Part shown: positions 34,662 to 44,385 of the stretch, in pieces
How the letters are laid out: every line of letters begins with the position of its first letter
Position numbering within the stretch: the first letter of the stretch is position 1
DNA from: Pegoplata infirma
Taxonomy: Eukaryota; Arthropoda; Insecta; Diptera; Anthomyiidae
DNA length: 64,000 nt
NCBI GenBank assembly: GCA_963921195.1
Contig: OY992537.1
Location: forward strand, 12,701,716-12,765,715
Direction of reading: 5' to 3'
Made by a program: the position numbers and the translations under genes
Notes under the pieces: model-generated
Databases searched by the model: none
What the model saw: the letters and a program-made list of their open reading frames with translations, nothing else
Told to the model about the DNA's origin: nothing

Positions 34662-35456
34662 TCTATATAAATAAAAATCAATTGTCGTTCGTTGGTAACG
34701 GCATCAGTTGAGAACGGCTGGACCGATTTGGACAATTTTTTTTTTGAAATGTTCGTCATAGTCCAACTTAGGTTTTTACGTAATGAAAAATTGACCACGC
34801 CTACTTTTACGCCCACTTTTTTCGATTTATCTAAAATCGGAAAATGGCTGCACTGATTTGGGTATTTTTTTATTTAAATGTTCGTAGTAATCCAATTTAA
34901 ATTTTTACTGAAAGAAAAATCGACCACGCCCACTTTTACGTCCACTTTTTCAATATATCTAAAATCTGATAATGGCTGAACCGATTTGACTAAATTTTTT
35001 TTAAATGAATTTTCATCATATTCCAACTTTAGTTTTAACGAAAAAAGAAATTTACTACGCCCAATTTGGCTAATTTTTGTTAAAAATGTTCGTCATAATT
35101 CAACTAAGGTTTTTACGGATAGTAAAATTTCCCCGCCCACTTTTTTCAATGTATCGAACGAACTATAACGGCTAGACCGATTTAGTTATAGTCCGCTGAA
35201 GATTTTTAAGGAAAGACAAATTGTCCACGCCTACTTTTACGCTCACTTTTCCCGATATATATATTTTAAATCATGGAATATCTGGATCAACTTTGTTTTT
35301 AATGTTCGTCATAGTCCAACTAAGGTTTTTCTGAAAGAACAACTTTCCATTTCTACGCCCACTTTTGAATGGATGGAGTTGGTTAAATTCAAATAAGGTT
35401 TTTACGGTAAGAAAAGCTGAAACCCACTCCTTTTTTCCATATACATAAAATTTGCT
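34662..35456 (+). repeat. ~125-bp tandem units of the Helitron 5' region
   Basis: 'ggctggaccgatttgg', 'ggctgcactgatttgg', 'ggctgaaccgatttga' and 'ggctagaccgatttag' occur near 34717, 34842, 34973 and 35170. Each is followed by 'atgttcgt.atagtccaact' and 'gaccacgcc.acttttacg'. The copies are divergent. Confidence 0.8.
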
Positions 35457-35464
35457 ATATAGAC

Positions 35465-35984
35465 TAGTGCCTACGGTCAGTACCGTAGTCCCGGAAATAC
35501 CGGTATTCCCGGTTCTCGGTATTACCGGGAAATGGTACCGGTTTCCCGATTCTTAATTCATTCCCGGTATTCCCGTGAATACCGGTATTCCCGGTTCCGG
35601 TTCTGACGGTATTCCCGGGAATACCGGTATGTATATTTTGTAAAATTTTGTACAATTAAAATTTTTTCTTTGCTTTACCAAAAAAAAATACAAAACATGT
35701 GAAAAATACCATTTCCATTTTATTTTTTTAATTTAAGAAAAAATAGTTACATGATTTTTAAATAACTTAACAAACACAACTAAATATTACTGAAATACTG
35801 ATTAAATAGTGTAATTTAAATATTTTATGGTATAGTATTTTTTTGGATTTTGAGAACCGGTACCAGGATCAGAACCGGGAATACCGGTATTCCCGGGAAT
35901 ATATCTAGAACCGGGAAACCGGTTCCAGAACCGGGAATACCGGTATTCCCGGGAATACCGAGAACCGGGAAATGGGGGGCACTA
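35465..35984. mobile_element. hAT-like MITE built of GGTATTCCCGGG palindromes
   Basis: The ends are TAGTGCC (35465-35471) and GGCACTA (35978-35984), flanked by a perfect 8-bp duplication ATATAGAC (35457-35464 and 35985-35992). Both subterminal regions are dense arrays of GGTATTCCCGGGAATACC-type words, which are palindromic and much richer in G+C than anything nearby. The central ~200 bp is AT-rich. It has no transposase. Reading frames through the palindromic arrays exist on the minus strand but are not genes. It is inserted in the Helitron, so it is younger than that element. Confidence 0.85.
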
Positions 35985-36150
35985 ATATAGACAAATAAAA
36001 TATCGAACAATAAAATATTAATAAAAATCAAATGTAGTTCGTTGGTAATCGCATCACTTGAGAACTGACCGATTTGGATAATATTTTTTTTTAAATGTTC
36101 GTTTTATTTTTTTTAAATGTTCGTCTTAGGTTTTTTTCGGAAAACAAATT

Positions 36151-38448
36151 ACCCGAGTAAAAATTTTTATATGATGCAATATATATTGATATGTAATACA
36201 ATATATAATTAAACGCAATTTGATCCGAAAAATGGTGGATGTTTTTGCATTAAAAAGTATCAATTTGTATAAAATATGATTTAATTTCATCCGAGTTTTG
36301 ACCAGACATTGCTATATATTAGTGGATCTAATTAGATCTAATTGCATAAAAACATGTAAAATCCTGGTGTTTTTTGGTTTGGGTTGAGTTACACCACAGC
36401 ACACAGGGCCAGCATGATCCAATTCCGGCCAAAAGTCTTTATCGTTGTTGGATCCGTCTGAAAATGTGCTTCTAGAGGAATTCGAGGTCGCTGATTTCAA
36501 AATTTAGCTAAAAATCAAAAAAATCAAAATGGCGGATCCAATATGGCGGACAATTTTTTTTTAAAAATGGTTCGATTAAGCTCAAATTTTGTTTTGTGCG
36601 GGTCTTGGAGTTACTGAATAAGACTTGTTACTCCGAATTTTGAAAAACAAAATGGCGGACTAAATATGCTTCTTAAAGCTTTAAGAATGATCCAACTTCG
36701 GCCAAAAGTCTTTGTCGTTGTTGGATCCGGGTGAAAATGTGCTTCTAGAGTATTTCGGGGTCGCTGATTTCAAAATTTAAGTAAAAACGAAAAAAATCAA
36801 AATGGCGCATCCAATATGGCGGACAAATTTTTTTAATAATTGTCCGAATTAACTCCAATTTTGTTTTAAGGGGGCCTTGGAGTTACTGAATCTGAATTAC
36901 TGGCATGAATTTTGAAAAACAAAATGGCGGACTAAATATGCTTAGTAAAGTTTGTTACAAGTAATTAAAAAACAGATATATTCCTTTTCTTTGTTGAAGC
37001 TAGCTGAAAGTGTGGCCTAGTAAATTTCAAGGTCTGTTATTTTAAAATCGAACTGATAAAATTCAATATGGCGGAAACAATATGGCGGCAAGATTTTTTA
37101 ACTTTGTCTGATCTAACTAAAAATTGGATTTAAAAGTATTAAGAGTGTCTGAAGTTAAATCTACACACACAATTTTTATATATTTTTTTTTTTTTATTTT
37201 TGATATAAATATGGAAATGGTGTAAATGACTTACTTAGTTTCAGAAAAGCTTTTGGAAATGGTGACGACAAATTATTCACTTTTTTCTTTATTTTGGAAA
37301 TTCAATAAAAATCTTTGAGTTTAATTGGAAATGGTGTAACAGATATTTTCCATAATTCTAGAAAAAATACTACAAATGTAGATATTTTTTTTCCTACACT
37401 TAAGGCACTCTCTGACGATAAAAAAAAACTATTCAACCCGTAAAGCATTATTTTGGGTTAAATTATTTTTTTAAAAACAAATCTCGGACCAGTGCATATA
37501 TAGCTGTAATTTCGCCATTTATCATTTCGAGCAAGTTTGGGCAACTTTTTTCGAAAGATATGGATCCATTCTATATCAAAAAAAAATATAGACCGATTGT
37601 ATCAAACTGAGGATCGCTGAGGATTTTTTCGGCGCGAGGTAAATAGCTAAAAAATTATAAAATTTTTCACAAAAAACGCGAATTGATGCCAGGCAAATGA
37701 GTTATATTTGTCCATGTTATTTTCGTTACAAAGGCTTATATATAAGGTTGAATCACTCAAACAAAAAGTTTAACATTAGCAATAGAAGTTTGGAAAAAAA
37801 ATTAAAAAAGTATCTCAACTTTTAAAAACTTTTTACCAACTTTTTTAACTTTGAAGACCTGTCAAAGGAAAGGGTGTAATTGGATCATAAAGATAAGTTC
37901 AGAAAACCTGCTTCTATATATGCCTAACAAACTGGTTAACAGTTTTTTGAGAATTTACAAATAAGGACTTTTGGCCGGAAATCGATCAGCCTGGCCCTCT
38001 GTGCACAGGTCAACGATACATTCACCAAACATATAATTTTCTTAAAAAAAAAATGTTCGGGTACGCTTCGAACCAGATAGGTGATATACATAACCCTAAC
38101 AAGGAAATGTTTAGGAACATTTTAAAAAGTTTCTTATACTTTGCCTTAAAAACTTAGAAAATTGTTGGTTAAATGGAAACATATAGTGTTATATATGGAA
38201 CAGAATTGGATATATATAATTTTATATTAAATTATACAGAAAAACAAATTTTGTATTGACCCTCATGTAATTTTATATAATTATATCAACCGTACGCCTT
38301 TTAATCCGAATCATGATTCAATTATATATTACTACATATGACTGCATTAAAAAAATTTAGAAAATATCTCATTTAGAAAATATCATATATAATTTATTAT
38401 GTTTGTATCAAGTTATATATTGTAATATATGTTTATTTTTACTCGGGT
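36151..38448. mobile_element. ACCCGAGTAAAAAT-TIR element, 2.3 kb
   Basis: The left end ACCCGAGTAAAAATTTTTAT and the right end ATTTTTACTCGGGT (38435-38448) are inverted. AATT lies on both sides (36147-36150 and 38449-38452), giving a 4-bp duplication. TA is an alternative reading if the terminal A/T is excluded. Next to each end lies a TATATAAT-rich zone. The interior holds tandemly repeated 'aatatggcgga' segments (36415-37110). No coding capacity was found. It is nested in the Helitron. Confidence 0.78.
36415..37110 (+). repeat. ~270-bp tandem repeat with ATATGGCGGA motifs
   Basis: Two clear copies begin at about 36416 and 36689 with 'gatccaa.t.cggccaaaag', then 'gaaaatgtgcttctagag' and 'ggtcgctgatttcaaaattt', ending in repeated 'caatatggcggac'. 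A third, more divergent copy ends near 37100. The array is internal to the 36151-38448 element. Confidence 0.75.
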
Positions 38449-39970
38449 AATTACGCCCACTTTTGAGCCTCCCTTTTTCGATATATCTAAAATCGGAGAA
38501 CGCCTGGATCGATTTGACAAATTATTCTGAAAGAAAAATTGTCCTCGCCCACTTTTTTATCGATATATCTAAAATTTATTTTAACTCTAATTCGATCTAT
38601 TAAAAAAAATATTTCCTAATAGATTCCGCTTAAACTTGGTACAAATTATTTTAAATCCTTGGGTATTGTGAACACATGTACAAGTTTAACTTCCCAGCAA
38701 AAATAAATCAAGATTTTGGCGACACAGCATCTTTTTATAGCATACCGAAGCGCATCCAAAGATCGCTCTTGAGGATGCAGTAAAAGTAAGGGTAAAAAAT
38801 TAAAATTTTTTGTTAAGATTTTTTATATAAAACTTAAAATATAAAATTATATTTTGATAAAATTTCACACATGCTATCCTTTTAAATATATTTAACACTT
38901 TTTGAATAAAAACCATGAGTTTTTGACAAAGACACATGACTTCACCGCATCATTATTGCGCATTAATCAGCGCTGCAAAGAGTGCTTCAATCATAGCACC
39001 TTTAACACATTTTGAATAAAAAAAAAATTTCCACTTTAGTTTCAGAAAATACAAATTATAATACATAAATACATATAATTGGAAATTTTTTAAATGTAAT
39101 TAGATCCTTTTGGCGATATTTCTTCCAAATGCTTGCAGGGAGTCAATTGATTTTTAGAATTAGTCAATTGTATTTAAGATTTTCAAATTGTATTCAGAAA
39201 TAGTCAATTGTATTTCAGATTTTGTAATTTGTATTTCAGAAATAGTCAAATGCTCTTTATCTTTATTCTGCTTAAATAGCTCTAAAAAGATACATGAATT
39301 CACTGCGTCTTTATAGCGATTTTTTGAGCGTTCTAAGGAGATGTTAATTCAGAGCATCTTAAGAGCGCTTATTCGGTGTATCCAACTAGCGCTCTAAAGT
39401 GTGACATCGCCTTAGAGAATCATGCATGAATTCAGCAGGTTTGGATGCGCTCCTTCACTCAAGTTTCCTTTCCAAAAGCTGCTACCAGTTCAGCAAAATT
39501 TCTGCTGGGAATTACCACACAAACTTTAACGCCAAATACTAATGAACGGACCAATTTTTTTTATGCTAAAGTTCTAATTAGGGTTTTAAGGAAATATAAA
39601 TGAGAAAAGTGTCCCGGAAAAATGAAAAATTCGGGTAAAAATGCGAATAAAGGTTTGGTTGAACTTAAGACAATAGCTCACGATAAGAACGAAGGATATG
39701 CGTAATTTATTTTTGTGTTGTTCGTAATGATGCTAAAGAAGTTTTTAATTTGTACAGTTCGCAAAGTCGATGACATGGCAATTTTTTTTTAAGTTCTTAA
39801 AATATAATTTGAAGATGATTTTCTGCCTATTCGGGTCTTTAATACCACGCCCACAAATTTTTCTAAGCCAAGAAACTAATTACATTTTTTGCAGGGCTAT
39901 ATATTTGAAGCGAGACGAAATATAACACTGATCTTATATTTGGGCCAGCAACGCGGACCGGGCCAGCTAG

Positions 39971-40353
39971 TTCCTAAAATAATTTTTTCTGAATGTTTTG
40001 TTCCGATGTAATATCCTACATTTTAAAAATAAAGTTTTTTTTACCATTATTTCGGGAGGTTGATAAGTTCACTTTTTCCAAAAAAAAGTTCCAAACATTT
40101 TTATATCGGAGAAAGAAAAAGTACTAAAGTACAATTTTATCAGAACTTCCATTAAATCAGAACTTCCAATATGTACTTCTTTCGGACTTTTCGGCTGGAG
40201 TTTATTAGACCATATTTTTAGGAAATCGAAAAGTACCAAAAGTACAATTTTACCCCTTTTAACCCTCTTAGAATCTTCTCAAAATTATTTTTTCAGAATG
40301 TTTTGTTCCGATGTAATATCCTACATTCTAAAAATCAAGTTTTTATGAACATT
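39971..40353 (-). repeat. Reverse satellite block
   Basis: Satellite continues after the Helitron end: 'ttctgaatgttttgttccgatg', 'atatcctacattt', 'gaaaaagtactaaagtac' and 'ttttaaccctcttagaatc'. It shows the uninterrupted form of the sites into which neighbouring elements inserted. Confidence 0.75.
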
Positions 40354-41161
40354 CACTCAAAATATTTTGTAGGCAAAAACAAATGAAAAACATATTTAAA
40401 ACAAGTGATAAAACATTTGAAAACCATCCCAGTAATTATTCATTTATTTTAACAAACATCCACATTTATTTTTTCCTGTTAATAAAATTTTCTAAAATAA
40501 ATTACATTGAACATTAAAAAATAACGTCACTTTAATTTTTTTTACCAACAAATTCGAAAAAAATAACCTACGAAAACATTAAAAATTAATTATAGTTGTG
40601 TTATTTTTACCAACAAATTCAAAAAAAAAGTTACCTACGAAAACATCAAAAATTAATGATTTCGTAGGTTATTTTTACAATTTTTCTATTGAATTTTATT
40701 TAAAAAAACTTTTAATAAAATTTTTGGGGAATCGATCCCGCAATCAACTACATTCTGGCCAGACACTCCCATCGTGCCAAAGTCACTTGGAACAAACATG
40801 TTTTATATTTCTACGAATAATTTCTTGAATTTTTTGTCTACATAAAACTAACCAACACAAGTAGGTAAAAACAAATTACATTTCCTTCAAAAATGCCAAC
40901 AATTAAAAAAAAAATAACGTAAACAAATCATTAAAAATTAATGAAGAATCACTTAGTTTTACTTACATAACAAAAATAAATGACTTTTAAAATTGAATGC
41001 TAATGAAAGTCTTTATTTTTTATGTTGTTATTTTTGAAACAAAGAACAAAAATAGCCATTTAAAAAACTGAACGTTGAACAAATATTTTTTCTTTTAAAA
41101 ACGACAAAACGTAAAACTTTTTAAATAAACTACAAACAGTTAATGACATAATTTTTTAGTG
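40354..41161. mobile_element. TTAATGA-word element in satellite
   Basis: The left end CACTCAAAATATTTTG and the right end, reverse complement CACTAAAAAATTATGTC, are inverted. The host satellite 'gaccattatttcgggagg' is split, with TT on each side (40352-40353 and 41162-41163). That is a 2-bp duplication, like TA-type elements with one base changed or a TT target. The interior repeats AAAAATTAATGA and 'acctacgaaaacat' words in both orientations. It has no coding capacity. Confidence 0.62.
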
Positions 41162-41163
41162 TT

Positions 41164-41427
41164 ATTTCGGGAGGTTGTTGATAAAGTACATTTTTTCCAA
41201 AAATTTTTTTTTTTTTTTTTTTAAATAATGTTTTCCATTAATCGGAGAAAGAAAAATTACTACAGTACAATTTTATCAGAACTTCCATTTAATCAGAACT
41301 TCCAATAGGTACTTCTTTCGGACTTTTTTTGTCGGCTGGAGGATCCCACATTTTAAATATATTAGACCATATTTTTAGGAAATCGAAAAAAGTTCCAACG
41401 TAAAATTTACCCCTTTTAACCCTCTTA
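41164..41427 (-). repeat. Reverse satellite block
   Basis: Satellite unit with 'cgggaggttg', 'tcggagaaagaaaaattac', 'ggaggatcccacatttt' and 'ttttaaccctcttac'. It is interrupted by the Harbinger-like MITE at 41428. Confidence 0.7.
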
Positions 41428-42015
41428 CAAGGGAAGTATCTCAACCCTTATGAACCGATTTGCCTGAAACTTAAAATCTATAAAAAAGAGACGATTTTAA
41501 GGTTGGGGTGTCTCGGCTTATCGGCCATATCAGTGTTTAAAAATTTCGTTGTCCCCTAATGAAACAATGTGGACTTTCGGGAAAATTTCGATAACTCCCG
41601 AACTAACAGGAATGACGTCTGGAGCAAAAATACGTGTCGACTTAAATTTAATAAAGATTATTTCGTATTCATATGGATATCGTAGGCGTATGTCTTCATA
41701 CAAATACTCCCCAAAATTTACACATTTTTATGAAAAAAATATTTAATAAAGCCGAATTTTTACAAGGTTATATCGCGTTATATCGGCATTAAAAAACCCT
41801 TTCTTCTCATATATAAACATCATATAGTTTCTTAGAAAAAAGTGGCTAAAAAATTAAAAAAAAACATTTTTTCGCCATTTTTGTACCTATGTTTTGAACC
41901 CCTAAATCCCCGATATGGCCGGTAAGCCAAGACACCCCAACCTTAGAATTATCTCTTTTATATATATTTTAATTTTCAGGCAAATCGGTTCATAAGGGTT
42001 AAGATACTTCCCTTG
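41428..42015. mobile_element. PIF/Harbinger-like MITE, TTA duplication
   Basis: The termini CAAGGGAAGTATCTCAACCC on the left and its reverse complement at the right are followed by long near-perfect arms ('atgaaccgatttgcctg', 'ggggtgtc.cggcttatcggccata'). The flanking TTA is duplicated (41425-41427 and 42016-42018). The intact satellite 'ccctcttagaatc' at about 34638 and 40263 shows the empty site. It shares CAAGGGAAGT ends with 23647-24246 but has a different interior. It has no coding capacity. Confidence 0.83.
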
Positions 42016-42160
42016 TTAGAATCATACATTCCTTAAATTTTTTTCGAATGTTTTATTCCGATGTTATATCCTTCATTTTAAACATCAAGTTTTTATGACC
42101 ATTATTTCAGGAGATGAACTTTTTTCAAAAAATTTTAAAATTTTTTTCTTTTAAATAATC
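42016..42160 (-). repeat. Reverse satellite remnant
   Basis: 'agaatcatacattcc', 'gaatgttttattccgatg', 'catcaagtttttatgacc' and 'attatttcaggaga' continue the satellite unit split by the MITE. Confidence 0.7.
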
Positions 42161-42184
42161 GTTTTTGCAATAATCTTTTTTACA

Positions 42185-42240
42185 TTGTAAAGGGTATAAA
42201 TAGATTCGGCAACGCCGTATTTAACATTTTTACATGTTTA
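42185..42240 (-). mobile_element. mini-me/DINE-like head fragment
   Basis: 'attgtaaagggtata..tagattcggcaacgccg' followed by 'ttacatgttt' is the reverse complement of the mini-me-like head (ACATGTAAAAATGTTAAATA…CGAATC…TACCCT). Only the head remains. Confidence 0.5.
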
Positions 42241-42960
42241 TGTAAAACTTTCTGCTTTACAAATTTAAGTTTTTTAAACCCTTTTTAATATTGAAAAATC
42301 TTTAAAAGATTTTCAACTAATTATTACAATTAAGCAACTTAACTGAATGAGTAAAATCGCTTTTAATTAAAACCATAATCTTTAAATTATTTTACATACA
42401 GACTCGTTATGCCTTTAGTGAAGAATAATAATAATAAAAATGAAAAAAAGTAAATGTTAAACTCATTAAAAAGTCATTCAATTAAGTTTAACGCTTAAGG
42501 GGAAAGAAAATCAAAAAATAAAATTCAATGAAAAAAAAAATACAAAATCTCATCTCATTAATTTGATTATATAATAGTAACAAAGTTAAAGCTGTTTTGT
42601 ATTTTTTTTTTGCCTTTCAAAATAATCGATCTATAATATAAATCAACATTTACCTATAAATACTTGACAATAGAAAGAAATAAGTACTTACTGGTCATGG
42701 TAACAATTTTAAATAATGTCAGTTGGAAATTTAGTAAATATTTTGAGACTCACAGGGGTGGTTTTTGGATTTGGCAGCACTAATTGTAAGCGGACTTAAG
42801 AACTTGGATCCTAAATCCAGCGCTGTCTTGTACAAATGGGTGCTTAATAATATCAAAAGCATATTTTTCAAAACTATTGAATTTTCTAGCACTTTTTTAT
42901 ATAATTTTGTTTCAATTCTTTGAAGTGTTTCTGAAATAAATGAATACAAAATAAAATTGT
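42241..42960. other. No recognised feature
   Basis: AT-rich spacer. An open frame on the minus strand (42731-42949) shows no domain that I recognise, and no splice context supports it. Confidence 0.4.
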
Positions 42961-43202
42961 ACTTAAATGGTACTTTATAAAGTACTACTTTTTTTAAGTA
43001 CTTTCTGAAGAAAAATTCTAAAAAAGGTAGCTTTTGGAAGTTCCGATTTTATTAAGGTAAAAAATATTTACCCTTATATGAACATTGGTACTTTTTCTAT
43101 CTACTGAAATAATGGTTCTTTGGTACTTTTTCTATATCCTGAAATTAAAGCTCCAAAAACTTGAAATGTAGGATCATCCAGCGTAAAAACCATTTTGATA
43201 AA
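42961..43202 (+). repeat. Forward satellite block ending at the LINE
   Basis: 'tggtactttttctatctactgaaataatgg', 'aacttgaaatgtaggatcatccagcg' and 'accattttgataaa' are satellite unit parts. The last 7 bp TGATAAA (43196-43202) are repeated at 49509-49515 and are the LINE target duplication. The satellite resumes there in phase. Confidence 0.8.
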
Positions 43203-43334
43203 GGTTAGGTTAGGTTAGAGTGGTTGTGAGTCCTCCTGAGGCTGCACCAATTAGCAAAGTAATGCCGTTTTGAATACCACGTTACCTGAAAACAAAGGAA
43301 ATAAAAATAATAAATTATAATCGATATACAAAGG

Positions 43335-44383
43335 CTATGTCCAGTATGTTTTTGTGATATATTTTGAAATGGAAATGATATCTATGTTACCCATTTCCTT
43401 GAGGTCATCAAAAAAAGGCTTTCCCAATGTCATCAGTCTGACCTTGGATAAGGCCGGGCATTGCAAAAGGTAGTGTTCTGGAGATTCCTGCACAGTTTCG
43501 TCTTCGCAACTGCGGCAGTGCCTGCGGTAAGGTAACCCTAGCCTGCTAGCGTGGCGTCCAATTGCCCAGTGGCCGGTTAGAACAGATATTATTCTTGATA
43601 TTGTGATCCTATTATTTGCTATCAAGCAGTCCGATCGTTTTTTACTGTAGCACGGCCATGTACTACGAGCCCTTTTGCATGTTGTGAGTTCTCTCCAGAA
43701 CTTGTCTGCAAGTTCCTGGAAATATATATCTAATATATTAACTACCCCACCTATGGGTATGTTAATCTCTATCGCCATGCTGATGTCCTTGCCTGATCCT
43801 TGTCGAGCCAGTTCATCCGCCGCTTCGTTGCCGGCTATATCACTGTGGCCTGGTACCCATATCAGTGTGGCTATAGATATCGTGCCTAGGTCGTTCAATG
43901 CCTTCTTGCACTCGGTTACAAGTCTCGATTTGCTATATCTAGAAGTTAAAGCCATAATGGCCGCCTGGCTATCTGAGAAAATATTAACTGTTCTCCCAGT
44001 TATTTCCTCACAAAAAAGTTGGCGACAAGCTTCTGTTATCGCCGCAACTTCTGCTTGAAAAACACTACAATAATCCGGCAGTCTTAATGATATTGACAAG
44101 TTACGTTGAGCACAGTGTATTCCAGCACCCACTCCGCAGGCCATCTTAGAACCGTCTGTGTAAACAGCTATTTCGCAATTTAGTGATGGATTGTTTTCCT
44201 TCCAATCCTCCCTTGTGGGTATAAATGACTTATAGGTTCTGAGAAAATCCAACCTTGAAATTTCGTAGTCCGTCACTGTAGGCAGGAGCCCACGCGGAAA
44301 AATACTCAAAATATTGCTATGTCCATGATTTCTTGCCTTCCAGCAGTTAATGTCCCTAAGCCTAAGAGCACTTCTAGCTGCAG
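43335..44383 (-). pseudogene. LINE ORF2, RNase H and C-terminal CCHC-like region
   Basis: This is the distal part of the same LINE ORF, beyond the inserted element. It is open from the insertion edge at 44383 to a TAG stop at 43335. Numbering from a TTG at 44309, the RNase H catalytic residues are present: D52 in VYTDGSK, E87 in FQAEVAAI, D113 in FSDSQAA, and H155 and D165 in WVPGHSDIAGNEAADELA. Near the C-terminus lies CRSC followed by EHYLLQC, a C-x2-C-x10-H-x4-C motif as in related insect LINEs. The reading phase matches the upstream part exactly if the element and one TA copy are removed. No stop codons are seen in this portion, so the LINE is relatively young. Confidence 0.93.
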
Positions 44384-44385
44384 TA

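Larger units (their letters stand above)
34662..39970 (+). mobile_element. Non-autonomous Helitron with nested insertions
   Basis: It begins TCTATATAAATAAAAATCAA and ends GGACCGGGCCAGCTAG. The 5'-TC and 3'-CTAG ends sit between host A (34661) and T (39971), as for Helitrons. The head 'cgttcgttggtaacgg' and the tail 'gggccagctagt' match the widespread insect Helitron termini that I know. The 5' part consists of four to five ~125-bp tandem units with 'ggctggaccgattt' and 'ccacgcccacttttacg'. A hAT-like element (35465-35984) and a 2.3-kb TIR element (36151-38448) are nested. A partial second head lies near 36009-36080. No Rep/helicase is encoded. The host satellite resumes after the end. Confidence 0.8.

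Noticed and set aside
35464..36031. Two minus-strand frames rich in G/N/T or P/V/G
   Set aside because: They read through the palindromic GGTATTCCCGGG arrays of the hAT-like element and have no gene features.
43203..43220. Telomeric TTAGG tract
   Set aside because: Only about three units, and it is the terminal sequence of the LINE with a target duplication next to it.
43675..44058. 127-codon plus-strand frame
   Set aside because: Opposite-strand shadow of the LINE RNase H coding sequence.
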